A stretch of DNA of 42,232 bases from Alectoria sarmentosa (GCA_009733775.1 WOGZ01000289.1:1-42232), one strand, 5' to 3'. Counted from the first letter of the stretch, positions 21,846 through 34,539 are shown. Numbers and translations are program-made. Notes: a model not told the origin generated them from the sequence alone.

Positions 21846-23901
21846 TGATGCTCCTTCCTAAATGGTAACGGTTTGATGATGATTTGACAGCCGCTGAACA
21901 GCCGTTTGAAAACCTCTTAAAGATGTACAGCGGCTTTTCAACCATCGTATATCTGATGGGAAACCATCATCGAGTGAACATCGGATGAACATCGGATATA
22001 TATCGAATGTTAAACTTGTGTGACGGTTATATTAATATGTTTAATTTCATTATTATCGAAGTCTCATTCTTCTTTATTATCTTTGTCATTTTTTTTTATT
22101 TATTATTAATAATGTATATTTGTGATTAATTCTCGTTATTAATTTAATTGAACTCATTATTTCTCGATATAAAAATAATAAAAAAATTATTATGATTTCT
22201 TTTCACATTTATTTTAAGTTTTCAATTATTATTATTTTTATTGCGCGTATTATTTATTAAAATCTTCAACATAATCTTATTTCGTAATTTCGAAATAAAG
22301 ATAATAAATGTTTTCGATATGATAAACGTAATTTTTGCGAAAAATTCTTTAAAGATGAGCGTTTTATTAAAGAGGATTTTATTAATAACGATTTTTAAAA
22401 CATGTTTTATAATAAACTTCGCGGCGATTTTAAGCGATAAAGATTAAAACGTTATAATTTTCACATCATTTATAATAATCTTTTTCAATGATTAAGATTT
22501 ACTTGCAATTTATAACGATTAATTGAATTTAAATTTAATACGAAATATTTATTTTTATTAAATTAATAAAAAACGTTAATTAATTATTTTCATTTTTTAT
22601 ATTTTTTATCAAAAATCTCTTACGTCGTCGTTTATTATAAAATAATATAATCGTTATTAATTCATTTCATAATTCTTTTTCATTGTTTATAAATAATTTA
22701 TTTAAAATATTTATTTATCGAAATTTTTGAAATTTAAATCTTATATTATTAATCTTTATAATATTTTTCGAAATTTGTTACGAAAAGACTTTAATTATTA
22801 TATATAACTTTTAATTAATTATAAAGAAAAAGAATTATATAAAGAAATGTTAATAAATTAAAAAAAACGATAAAAGATTATAAAGATCGAATATTTATTT
22901 CTTCTTTAACTATCAACGATTTAATTAATTAATTATATTCAATTTAATAAAATTCGATATATTTATTTTTTCGCACAATTAAAAGATTAATTAACAACGT
23001 AATTTAAAATTCGAATATTTAGAATTCATTATTTTATATTCATCATTATATTGATAAATAATTGCATTTTCTAAATATGCGTTTTTTAATAATAAACATG
23101 CGTGTTATTATAAAATATATATATATTTATTATTTTATAAATCATTTGAAATTCACTTCGCGACATTATTTATTTCGTTTTCGTTCATCTTATTATCGCT
23201 CACTTTATTTTCATTTAACATATTTTGATAACTTGAACATCTCATTGTTAAAGACTTTAAATATTATTATTATATTCTTCTTTTAATTATTAAAAACTTT
23301 TATTTCCCGTTATTATACGCGTGCATCGTTTTCTTTTATTAAAAATTTCAAAAGTTTTATATAAATTATTTATGATAATGCGTCACGTTATTAATTTTTT
23401 TTATGCGATATTTCAATTGCGCGATGAAAACGTTCTTTATCAAATCTTTAAATTCATAAACATAATCGAAATGAAATAATTTATACACGATTTTCAATTT
23501 AAATCATATTTTTAATAATACGCGAAATTGTATATTTTTTCTTAATAAACATATATTAAAAAATACGAAATTTCTTAAAACAAGATCGTTAATTTATTAA
23601 CAATTAAGCGACATTTTATTTAAAACGAACGATTAAAAAAAACAAATATTCATATTAAATGTTCGAAAAGAAAAATTAAAATCACATTAATTATATCGTT
23701 TATATGTTATATAATCTTCGAAAAATTAATCGTTAAAACGTATAAAATTTAAATTACAATAAGAATTTTAAAGAATATAAGATATATAATCGATTATGAA
23801 TTTTCATTAAGTACGCGAAATATAATTTAATTTCTTTAAAACAATCGAAAAATCGCTTCTCAAACGATCTTTTGCGAAAACCTTTATCAAAATTAATCAT
23901 T

Positions 23902-23985
23902 TCGCGATCTTTAAACGTCGCATCAAATCCCTCGCGATCTTAAAACGTCACATCATTTTCGCGATTTTCAAATATCGTATCAAAT
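23902..23985. repeat. About 30-bp tandem repeat, three units
   Basis: CGCGATCTTTAAACGTCGCA, CGCGATCTTAAAACGTCACA and CGCGATTTTCAAATATCGTA each head a unit of about 30 bp ending in TCAAAT or TCATTT. Differences between units are C/T. Confidence 0.75.
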
Positions 23986-24829
23986 TTTAATTCAATAACA
24001 AACATTTTATAAATGAAATCAGATGTTAATTTTGAAAAACTCGCTTTATCGAATTACAATTCAAATTAACATTACATAAATCTTAATGCGTTAAATACGT
24101 GATTTATTTCTTTATAACAAATTTTCGTAAATTAACTCTTATCAATATTTTCAAATTAAAAAAAATTATCAAATTTCATAAGATAAAATTCAAATTTGAG
24201 CGAGATTTCAATAAAGAGATTTGATTATCACGAATTAAAATAAATTTAATTAATAACGATTTTTATTTTGATTCGAAAAAGATTTTTATTGATATCAAGC
24301 GTATAATAAAAAAGAATAATTTTATAACATTTAACATTATTAAACGTTTTTGAAAGATTTTTTTAATTAATTAATTAATTATAAATAATGAAAATGTTAT
24401 AATTTTAAACGAAATTGTTAAATATGTTAACAATTTTAATCGTATAATAATCGTAAAATTTCGAATATAAATGATTCAAATTGCTCAAAATTTCAAAAAA
24501 GACATTATTATTTATCAACCTTTTATGAAAAAATCAATTAAAACGTTTAATAATAAATAACGATATTTAAATAACCTTAATTATCAAAAAAAGAATCTTC
24601 AAAAAATTTATTTATTATTAAAAATTCCTTAAAAGAATAATAACACGATTTTTTATATATTCGAAATGTCTCTTTTTTCTCAATTTATTTTTTAATAATC
24701 GATTAAAATCAAAATTATAATAAATTATCATAAAGATTCGAACGTTAAAACATATATTTTAATCGATATCGTTAACTTGAAAAAGACTTGAATGATTATA
24801 TGTTATTTGATACGAATAAATGTTTTTTG

Positions 24830-24945
24830 TGTTATAATAAATTTCGCATTGTTAATTATGTTATCATAAACTTTTCATTTTTAATTATATTATAATAAAC
24901 TTTTCATTTTTAATTATATTATAATAATCTTTTATAATTAATATT
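24830..24945. repeat. About 33-bp AT-rich tandem repeat, about three units
   Basis: Units of the type TAATAAACTTTTCATTTTTA followed by ATTATATTA, with the first unit diverged (ATCATAAACTTTTC). Confidence 0.75.
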
Positions 24946-26214
24946 ATAAATGTTTGAAATAATTTTTTTTATTAATATAAATTATGATAAATAATGTAAA
25001 TATATTAAAATATTTTTATAAATAAACGTTAACGATCGAAATTCTTTTTCGTCGTCGTATTTATATATTTAATTAATTAATAAATACGCGTTTTTCACAT
25101 AATTATTTCAAAGTTTTTCAAAATATATAAATATTACGAAGATTATCGTCGATATAAACTTATTATAAACGATATTGAAATTAATAATTAATTTATCAAA
25201 AAACATTTTCTATTTAATAATAAGAAATTTAATATCAATGTCATTATTATTATTAATTCACAAATTTGATTAAATAAACATAGATCGAAGATTTAACGAA
25301 TATAATTAATTAATAATTTGAAAATAATCACGATTAAAATTAATAAGATCAACGTGAATTTATAATTAAATTAATTATATATATTTAAATATTGTTTTAT
25401 GATCATAATTGCCGATAAAATTCAATTATTAAAATCTTTATTCATTTAAACGTTTAAAACATTATAATAATTTAAAATAAAAATATATATACTCATATCG
25501 ATAACATCAATATTAAATAATATTATTAATTAAATTAATTATATGTTTTTCATCGAGCATTTTAACGCAAATAAATAATAAATCGATAATTTTTTACAAA
25601 ATATAAACTTTATCGTAAATTTAAATTCATTTAATGTATTTAATAAACATTTAATTATTAAGTTTCATTTAATTTAACGCGTTTATTATAATTAAATTGC
25701 GCGAATTAACATAAATGCAATAATTAAAAATAAATATTTTATTTAAATTTGAAAACAATTATTAATTCGCAAAATTTATTCAAATTATATTTTATTTAAA
25801 AAAGATTAACGCATTAAAAAAAATCTTTTAAAAGTGAAAAGTATTATTATAAATTGCATTTACAATTTAAAAAAAAAAAAAATATCGTTTAATAAAAAAC
25901 GAATTTATGAGAATAAACATTATAATTAATTTAAATTCAATTAAATAAAAAAAATAAAAATGATTTTTAATAATTTATCGTAACTTTTTGATAATTATTA
26001 TGTGAATTGATTTTTTCGCATTAAATATTAAAATTAATTTAAAAACGATTAATTTGAAAATTATATTAAAAAATAAACATTTTTTCGTGAATTAATTCGA
26101 GAATTATGATATAATAAATCTCGATTAATTAATATTTTATTTTTAAGAGTTTTTTATAAAAGCATTAAAGATTCGCGCGTTATTGCGCAATATACGCAAT
26201 CAAATAAATGTTTT

Positions 26215-26455
26215 TTTAATTACAAGTTTTGTTATCAAAGTTTATTATATGAGTTTTATTATCAAAGTTTGTTATATGAGATCTGCTATCAAAGCCTATT
26301 ATATGAAATCTATTGTCAGAGCCTATTGTTCGAGACTTGTTGTTCGAGACCTACTGTTCGAAACCTATTGCCCGAGGCCTGCTGCTCGAGGTTTATTATT
26401 GAAGGTTTGTTATAAAAGACTGCTATAGAAGCTTATTGCAAAAGCTATTAAATAA
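26215..26455 (+). repeat. 13-14-bp minisatellite, about 17 units
   Basis: Units TATTATATGAAATC, TATTGTTCGAGACT, TGTTGTTCGAGACC, TACTGTTCGAAACC, TATTGCCCGAGGCC, TGCTGCTCGAGGTT and so on. The middle (about 26300-26400) keeps CC and GG, while both edges grade into A+T. The open frame across it (26183-26428) encodes only repeat peptide and is not called as a gene. The region 26455-27290 beyond it is AT-rich with nothing recognised. Confidence 0.85.
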
Positions 26456-27299
26456 ATGTTAACTCGTATATCGCATAAATAATTCGCGATCGAGAAAAGA
26501 TTTTGATTTAATATATATTATTAATCGTAATAATGTTATCATTCGTAATATTTCGATTATTACGTATAAAGATCGTAATAATCATTATCTTTTAAAAGAT
26601 AAACGAGCGCGATAAAATATTTGAAATCTTTAACGAAAACGATTTTAAAGTTATGATTTGCATTATAATATATGTCGTAAATTTTATACATTTAAATATA
26701 TAAAAGCGTTATTAACGAATACACGTTATTAAAGTTGCGTATAACCTTAACTTTATAAATTAAACATTTAATCGTATTCGCAAACTTTATAATTCATTTT
26801 TTATCATTTATTTTTATAAATATTTTATGAAAAACACGTTTGATAATCGTACAATATTTCGTAATATTAAGAAAATTATTTTAAAAATCATAATTTAATT
26901 TAATTTTTTTATTTTTAATAAAGACGACGAAAATATAAAAGACGTCGATATAAAAAAATGAATTATATGATAAAAAGAATTTATTAAATTGAAAAACGCA
27001 ATGATTAATGATGAGAAAAAGTTGAAACTTTTAATAACGCATAAATTATTAAAATATATTTTAATGATTATAAAAAAAAGAAAATCAAATTATAAATGAA
27101 TGCATTTTTTTATAAAAAGTTCTTTTTTCTTTTAACAATATATATAAACATCGTTCACGCGATATTATAACCTCTCATCGTGTTTTTATAAATCTTTATA
27201 AGTGTTTTTTCTTTCCTTTTTAAAAATCTTTTTTAAATTTCATTAAATCGTGCATCACATTAAATTTTTGTAAGAAATTTCCTTTAAATGTAACATTTT

Positions 27300-27560
27300 A
27301 TAAACAATCTCGTCTGTGCAACATTTTACGAAAAGCTATTTTTGTGCGCGATCTTTTTCAAAAAGCTTCATTCATGTGCAGCTTTTTGCTGCAATTATGC
27401 AATTTCTTGTTGCAATTGTGTAACTTCTTGTTGTAATTGTGTAATTGTTTATTTCGAGCTGCTTATGTGTAGCATTTTATTTTAACTTATTTATAAACAA
27501 TCTTTTAATACAAGTTGTTTATGCGCAACTTCTTGTTGCGCAGCTTTTTATGAAATAATT
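27300..27560 (+). repeat. Degenerate repeat of about 20 bp (TGTGCAACTTCTTGTTGCAATT type)
   Basis: Recurrent pieces such as TGTGCAACATTTTACG, TGTGCAGCTTTTTGCTGCAA, TATGCAATTTCTTGTTGCAA and TGCGCAACTTCTTGTTGCGC. Several carry a short inverted pair (GCAACTTCTTGTTGC), so each unit can form a small hairpin. Confidence 0.7.
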
Positions 27561-29100
27561 ATCTGATTATGAAGAGTGTCTTAGAACATTATCATAAATA
27601 AAATCAATAATAATTTTAAGTTAGATTTTACATAAACGAAATCATGATTCTCATCAAGTTTTAAAAATGCGAAATGTGTTTTTTTAATTCATATAAAATG
27701 TATAATCATAAAAAAAACGTAACTTTTTTATTTTACGAAATCATCATTTTTAATTCATTATCTTTTCTGTCTTATAACATTTCTTATTTAATATTAATAA
27801 ATCGACTTAAATTAGATAAATTACGTATTTTTATTTGAAATCTTAAAAAGAATAAAGGTTTTATCATATTTTCAAAATTTATTATTTTTTCAAATTCGAT
27901 CTTTTTAATAATTTCAAATTATTTATAATTTTAAGATAATATTATCGATTAAAACCTCATTGTAAATATGAAATTTTTGAATTCGAAGTTAAATGTAAAA
28001 GATTTTAATAACGACGCTTATATGGAGAATATAAAGAATTATGAAAATATAAGTTTGATAAATAATGATTTTAAAAAAACAAAAAGCGATGAATGTTTGA
28101 GCGACGTTGATTATAAAACGAAATATAAAACGAATGAAAACATTAAAAACGAGAATGATAATCTTTTCATTGTGAATCTTTTATAATTATTAATAAATTT
28201 ACTCTCATCATATTATAAACGTTTAAAAAATCGACAATTCAAGAATTATAACCTTTTACGTTATTTCAATATCTTATAAATTTTGACTTTAAAAACGATT
28301 TTAAAAACGATCGTTTTTTATTTCATTTTTCAAATTCATTTTTATGTCACTCTTTATCAAATTATTCGTTTTTATCAAATAATATAACGAAATTTTTTTT
28401 ATCAACATTATTTTCATTCACTTTCTTTTACGAAATTGTTTAATAATTAACAAATAAAAATATGTTTTTTTTATTTTTACATTTGATGTTTAAATTATGA
28501 TTTGAAAAATCAAAAAGTATTAAGACGAAATATATCAAATTGAGAAAGATGTTTTAATTATTAAAGTTTATTATAAACGAAATATAAGATAATGAATTTT
28601 TAAATTTTATATAAACTTTTTCTCTTAAATTGAATACATTAAAACGTTAAATGCGTTAATATATATCATTATTAAAATTAATGCGAAAATCTTTAATAAT
28701 GATTATTGAAAAGTAATCTTTTCTTTTATAACGTAAATAAAATATATAATAATAAAGAATTGAAAAATTAATTTGATAATATTAATATAATCTTATTAAT
28801 TTAATTCGAAAAATTCTTTCAATTACAAAATTGCATAAAAAGATGTTTTTCGATATAATTTATTATATAAATAAATTTATAAAACTTTAAGAATTTCAAA
28901 CTTAAAAATTCTTCATTCGAATAATCTTCGAAAACGTTTATTATATTCGTGTTGATATTTTAATCATTTCTAAAAATATCGTTTATATCAAAACAACATT
29001 ATTATTATTTTATAAAATGAGACGTATGATCTTTATTGATCGAGATTATCGCACACCAACGATTAAAAAAAATGAAATTGTGATTATATTATAAACAATT
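27560..29100 (+). other. AT-rich region with one short open frame, possibly the upstream part of the tnp2-like element
   Basis: An open frame at 27968-28186 encodes 72 acidic, Asn/Lys-rich residues (for example SDECLSDVDYKTKYKTNENI) with no known domain. Its plus-strand orientation and position before the transposase relic suggest it may be a remnant of the transposase N-terminus. Nothing else is recognisable in this stretch. Confidence 0.35.
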
Positions 29101-29118
29101 ACGCAATAACAATTTATT

Positions 29119-30960
29119 TTGAAAAACTTTACATTAAATTTAAATAATGAACACGAATTGTTTTTATTAAAAAATCTTTTTATTAAACAATTTTTATACG
29201 AAATTAATCGATATCTCGATATATATTTAAATCGAAAATATAATAATAAAGATGAAAAAAACATTATTTATATTCGAAAATATATCAAAAAAGTGCTCAA
29301 TTTTCAATCATTAAATATGCGATCTCTTTATCAACTTCATCAAATTCGAGAAAAATTCGAAATAAATTATTATAATCGCGAAAGATTATAAACATTTTTT
29401 GTTCATCTTTATAAATTTATGTCATATCTTTTTTTCATTAACGATTTTAAAATGCATAAAAATATATATAAAATTTTAAAAGTTTTTTATTTGATTTTTA
29501 TTTGTTTAAATTATAATGAGCGAAAAAAATTCGTAAATGTTTTTACATTAACATTAAGATTTTATAATGCAAAATTAAATAACGTTATAAAAACCTTTAT
29601 CAAATTCATTCAAGATTTGAATCGTGAAATGAAATTAAAAATCAATAACAATATCAAGACAATTTGCGCGTTCGATATGATTTTTTTTTAAAAATATGTT
29701 ATAACAAGCGAACAATAAAGGCTTTATACGATATAATATTAAAATAAATTATTATATTTATTTCTGCCCTAAAGAAAAAAAAAATTTGAATTTTAATATC
29801 ATAAATTAAAAAAGATATTATTAAAAAATCATTAAATAAAAAGAATACGCGAATAATTTAAATAATATAGATTTCAAGACATTTATTCGAGATAAAGAAA
29901 TTCGTTTAAAATCTTTATTAATTATAAAGTTTTTTTCAACTTTTGATTTGATATAATTATGAATTTACGATACATTTTATTTTGAATAAAAAAAAGTTAA
30001 ATAAGATTTTATAAGATTTTTTTATAAATTTAATCCTCAATAAGCGCGACGCATTAATATATTTAAAAACATTTTAAAATTTTTAATTTTTTTTCGGTTA
30101 AAAGCGTATTCAAAATTCGATATATTATATATAATTATGATTATTTTCAAAAGCGAGAAAGGTTATAATATTAATATTATTAATATTTCGAAATTAAATT
30201 CGAATGAATTGATTTCGTTTTTCATTTATATAAATAATTGAAAATATTATAATAATTAAATCGTTTTTATTTCGAATAATGATTAAAGCATTTAATTAAA
30301 TTGTTTGATTTAATACATTAATAAATAATCAACGTTATATTGAATTCAATTTTCTTTATAAATATGTATTAAAAACGCGCAAAACTTATTAAAAATTGAT
30401 AATATGTGTTTATGTGATTAAAAAAGAGCTTATAAAGATGATTGAAAAAGGTTTTCGCAAAAACGATGATTTTAAAAATGAAAAATGAAATAAAGATGAA
30501 ACTTTAAAGACGATTTTGTTAAACGTCGCACATTTCGATTCGAATGCGAATATAATAAAAATAATAATAATGAGATCATTGAAAGTTAAATGTAAAAGAC
30601 GAAAATTTAAGAAAAACAAATTTCAAAAACATTTTTTTCTTTTTAATGTGTATATAAATTTACATTTTGTCGTTAATGCAATAAAATATGTTATAATCAT
30701 AAATTTAAATGTGTTAACGAAAGAATTGAAATATAAATACGTGAGAAAAACGATAAAATATAATAATTAACATTTTTTAAGATCTTCAAAAGCATAATTA
30801 ACGCAATAACATTTCTCAATTTAATAATTTATCTCTTTATAAAGAATGTTATGTAATAATTTTTACGATTGAAACTCGCGAATATATAAAATCATGATTA
30901 TTCGAAATTAATAAATATTTTGATTTTGTTTAACACGCAATATTCGATTCTTATTAAAAA
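29119..30960 (+). pseudogene. tnp2-like DNA transposase relic
   Basis: Nearly continuous plus-strand frames at 29119-29391 and 29419-29691. Segments: KNFTLNLNNEHELFLLKNLF, YIRKYIKKVLNFQSLNMRSLYQLHQIREK, RERLQTFFVHLYKFMSYLFFI, NVFTLTLRFYNAKLNNVI, RGMKLKIN-type (REMKLKINNNIKTICAF). Beyond 29760 comes FCPKEKKNLNF, matching a C-x-x-C...CPKEERG motif, then IRLKSLLIIKFFSTFDLI and ARRINIF. The open frame 30516-30770 (NVYINLHFVVNAIKY, LNVLTKELKYK) fits the family's C-terminal part (NVLSGEDKH-type). These match my recollection of fungal transposases annotated tnp2 (CACTA/Plavaka-type cut-and-paste elements). Terminal repeats were not found. 30960-31086 is AT-rich. Confidence 0.6.
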
Positions 30961-31086
30961 AAATTTATCGATTGACGAATAAGATTATAATAATGTAAAT
31001 GAAAAAGATTTTTATAACGTTTATTCGAATAAATAATATCATATTAAATAATTGTCTTTTAAGAAATTCGTATTGAATTATTATGG

Positions 31087-31270
31087 TTGCTTGCTTGCTA
31101 GGTAGCTTGGCATTCAACATAACGTAGCTTTCTTAACATAAAAAATACAAGAATCATCATACATTCAATGACATGACTTGTTTTCCTATTTTCTTTTATT
31201 CTTTTATTTCCGCATATCAAAAAGACCATTTCGTGATATAAAAACCCCATTTCTATCGAAAACCTTGCTA
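31087..31270 (+). repeat. GypD 5' LTR
   Basis: Contains TAGGTAGCTTGGCATTCAAC, CGTAGCTTTCTTAACAT, CAATGACATGACTTGTTTTC, TCCGCATATCA and ends AAACCTTGCTA. It differs from 35642-35822 by scattered A-for-G and T-for-C, with this copy more bleached. The following ATTGATAATAACATTGAATG is the probable primer-binding region. Confidence 0.8.
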
Positions 31271-32039
31271 ATTGATAATAACATTGAATGTTCGTTTCAA
31301 TATCATTAATTTCAAACATCAATTCTTCGACATAATTATTAGTTTTTAAACATCAAATTTTTTTTTCGTTGGAATCGGATTTCAAAACGAGCATTTTTTA
31401 TTTCAATTTTCATTTTATCTTATATTGAATTTTCTCCTATATTAGATTCTCTTTTGTATTAAATTTTATATTTCGAATTTTAAATTTCGAACTTCGAATT
31501 TCGAATCGAGATTGAATTATCGATTTTTATAATTCGAGACGATTATGTGAAACAAATGTTTTTCATTTTTTTCGTTAAAGAAAATTTCTTTTATAACTCT
31601 CTTTTTCAATTCATTATATTTTTATATTTAAGATATCAAATTTCATCTTTATTTTGAATTTTGTGTCTCGAAAAATTATTATTCTCACTTTTTAATTTGA
31701 AGACTTTTTTCAAAATAAACACGCTTTCATAAATCTTTTCAATTAAGACGTTTATTGATTTATATCTCAAATCGTGAAAGGCAATTTCAAGTCTTCAAAA
31801 ATTAACAAAGACGTTACAAACTTTTTTATCGACGACCGTGTCAAAATTCGATCAACGTCTTTAAAATCTCATTTTTAATCATCGAATTAAATAATTAATC
31901 GATCTTTTTTACGGACTATTCTTCGAACATTTAATTAAGAAATTCAAATCTTTTAAAGGCTTTAAGATTTATCTTCGATAAAAATAACGTCTTATACTTC
32001 TTTTATTACCTCATTTATCAAAACAATCATTCAAAAAAA

Positions 32040-32170
32040 AAGCAAAATAACTTTTGAGGATCTATTTAATAACGATCTCACACCTAAATCTATTCATCTT
32101 ATCGAAAGAATTTTCGAGAATCTACTTAATAACGATTTCACATTTAAATCTATTCACCTTGACGAAACGA
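32040..32170 (+). repeat. About 60-bp tandem duplication in GypD gag leader
   Basis: GAGGATCTATTTAATAACGA and GAGAATCTACTTAATAACGA each head a unit continuing with TCACAYYTAAATCTATTCA. In translation the unit is EDLFNNDLTPKSIHL / ENLLNNDFTFKSIHL. Confidence 0.8.
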
Positions 32171-34100
32171 TTACCCTTAATGTGAAAAGTCCGATTCTTA
32201 AAAAAAAAAAACGACGTCAATTTATATTCACATCAAGACGTTTTATTTTTTCACTTTTCTCGTTAATAATTCGAAAATTCAAATCATTCTTTACATCTTT
32301 TTTATCTTTTAACGATTTGAAATTTTCTCCTTTTTCGTCGAAAAGAGTTATCTTTAACAAAATAATCGAAAATAATAATGATTTTAACGAATTTCGTAAT
32401 TTCTTTAATATCGATTTTTTTAATTCCGACAACAATCGAATTTCTATTTAAAGTTAATCAAAGAATTTCGAACAAAAAAACACGATGAGATCTCTATCTT
32501 TTATTTCTTTAAAAGTAAATTTTATTATATGATAAACAATGCTGCAAGCTATGCAGATAACCTTAAATAACCTTCAATTTACATTCGATTCAATAAACTT
32601 TTCTGAATCGCAAAAACCTCAAAAACCTTTTAAACAAACTTAAAAAAATTCTGAAAATAATTTTCATACTTTCGACTTAAAATTTTTTCATTCGAATTTA
32701 AAAGAATTTTATAATATCGATAACATTGTCTTTATAAACAAGAAAAACATATATCAAAAAATATATTCCTTTTATCGACGAATAAAAGATTACGTTATAA
32801 TCAAAAAAGAGGATATTATGCGAACAAATCTTTTCATTTATTTTCGTGAAACGACACTTTTTTAATGATTAAACACTCTTTTTCAAAATAAGAAAAATAT
32901 TATAATGCAATTATAAATGAGACTCAAAAGAATATTCACTCGTTTACAAAAAAGATTCAAAATCTCGATATTCTTGATATTAAATCAATTCATCAAATAA
33001 ATATATATTCTCATTGACGTCGAGAATAAAAAAGATCTCATAAATTATATATAAAGCGTCTTTAAATATGCAATATAAACAAAGATTTTCGATAAACATG
33101 CACGAGTTATTTGAGCATAAAATCATTTAAATGTGAATTTATAAATTTCGATACCTCCCTTAACTTCTTTAATCACGTTTCGACAATTCACGAAAAAATT
33201 TGATAACAAAAAGAAACTTTGATATCGCATTCATTAATAAAAGAAAATATAATATAAGGATATGCGAAAGAAAATTCGAAAACAAAATAAAGAAAGAGAT
33301 CGAAAACGAAATCGAAAACAACGATTTAACAAAAACAGATTTTTATTCAAAAAAAGACAAAATAAATATTAAAAAACGTCACAACGACTTTATTTTCCTT
33401 CACGTTCTTTTATAATATCGGATTCTCATAAATTCGATGCTCGTATTTATCAACCGATATCGTTATATCTAATTTACGAAAATTAATAATAATCGAATTT
33501 TCCTATGTATTCTCAATACGCTCAACAAATTTACGATTTTCAATAATAAACATCAAACGAATAAATAAAAATTTATTTATAATCGAATTAATTTCCTCTT
33601 TCTTAGATTATATAAACGTAAACATCAAAATTCATATTATCGCCCGTGTAACCAAAAAACGCCTTATTCATTTCAAAATAATCATTAATAATTACGATAA
33701 GAAATGTTTAATCGAACAATTATCGTCAAAATTACGAAAACAATTATGCGAATTGTGATAATCGATCTTTTTATCAACAAAAATCGTATAACGAGAATCA
33801 AAAATCGTATAAAAATCAGGGGTTTATGAGGATACCGCCTTTCAAGGTTCTTCAAAAAACATATTTTAACGATTTTCTTAACGAGAATTATGATCTCGAA
33901 AATTATCATAAAGATATTAATTATCAAAATTCTTACATATATTATAAAAACGAAAAACAATTTCACGATACGAATAAAGAAACTTTTATTAAGAAAAAAA
34001 AAGATCTTAAAAATAACGAAATCAATGTTGAATTCGTATTCGTAACGTATCATGTTATCATTAAAAAAAAAAGAAAACAATCTTAATATCGTATTTGCAA
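32170..34100 (+). pseudogene. GypD Gag
   Basis: Open segments 32182-32451, 33200-33415 and 33826-34086 belong to one polyprotein. Landmarks between 32540 and 33200: LQAMQITLNNLQFTFDSINF, KDYVIIKKEDIMRTNLFIYFRETTLF*W, MRLKRIFTRLQKRFKISIF and DLINYIYKASLNM. They follow the pattern of fungal Gag capsid domains (TNLxLxLRGxALxWWxxxL). The tail at 33700-33830 is rich in NYRQNYENNYAN-type residues and then GFMRIPPFKVLQKT, which in relatives precedes a zinc knuckle. The Cys residues are not recognisable. Stops are present. Confidence 0.7.
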
Positions 34101-34149
34101 AAAAGACTTTTCTTCAAACAATTTATTACACGCTCACATTAAAATCAAA

Positions 34150-34240
34150 TCTTATTTTCAAAAACATTTTTAAAAGAATCTTGATTTTCGAAAACATTTT
34201 CAAAAGAATTCTAATTCTTCGAAGGAATTTGAAATCATTT
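34150..34240 (+). repeat. 30-bp repeat in the GypD Gag-PR interval
   Basis: Two to three units of the type TTTTCGAAAACATTTTCAAA + AGAATCTTGA, translating to LIFKNIFKRI / LIFENIFKRI / LILRRN. Confidence 0.8.
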
Positions 34241-34539
34241 TTATAATCATGAATTCAAGATTATTATATATAATCGAATCTTCGATATCATCTTCTTTTA
34301 TCTCCGATATAATTTTTCGATCATAACATTATTTCATAAAATTGATGAATCTCACAATGAAAACGTCATCAAAATCTAAATGTTTAAATACGAAATGTTT
34401 TATAAACATGATTAACAGACTTTTTCTGAAAAAATTACTCTTCAAATTCAAATTGAACAAATATGAAATTTTAATAATTTTACGAAAAATTGATTTTAAT
34501 AAGCATTTCATCAATGAATAATTCAATCTTTTATTCTTT

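Larger units (their letters stand above)
21087..22020 (+). repeat. Composite repeat R, copy R2
   Basis: GC-rich island between AT-rich flanks. It starts CTACTGTG, then a segment shared with R1 (AATCTTACATCGAATGAAC). A left 11-bp array (about 21115-21205), a core hairpin (about 21206-21266) and a right 11-bp array (about 21267-21415) follow. Then come a 29-bp minisatellite (21415-21845) and a unique tail with more decamer-like GAACATCGGAT units ending near ATCGAATGTTAAACTTG. Frames are open on both strands (for example 21119-21457, 21369-21629), but the peptides are repeat translations with no domain. Ends are judged from base composition and from identity with R1; no TIRs or duplication seen. 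Confidence 0.85.
22021..26200. other. AT-rich region without recognisable genes
   Basis: Dense A+T with short open frames (22241-22447, 23062-23286) whose peptides are Ile/Phe/Asn/Lys-rich and match no domain I know. Probably one or more fully bleached repeats. Small tandem repeats occur at 23902-23985 and 24830-24945. Confidence 0.6.

Noticed and set aside
33685..34080. Minus-strand open frame of 131 codons, the second longest in the window
   Set aside because: It lies opposite the GypD Gag tail, whose plus-strand residues match the family; the minus peptide is hydrophobic low-complexity sequence.
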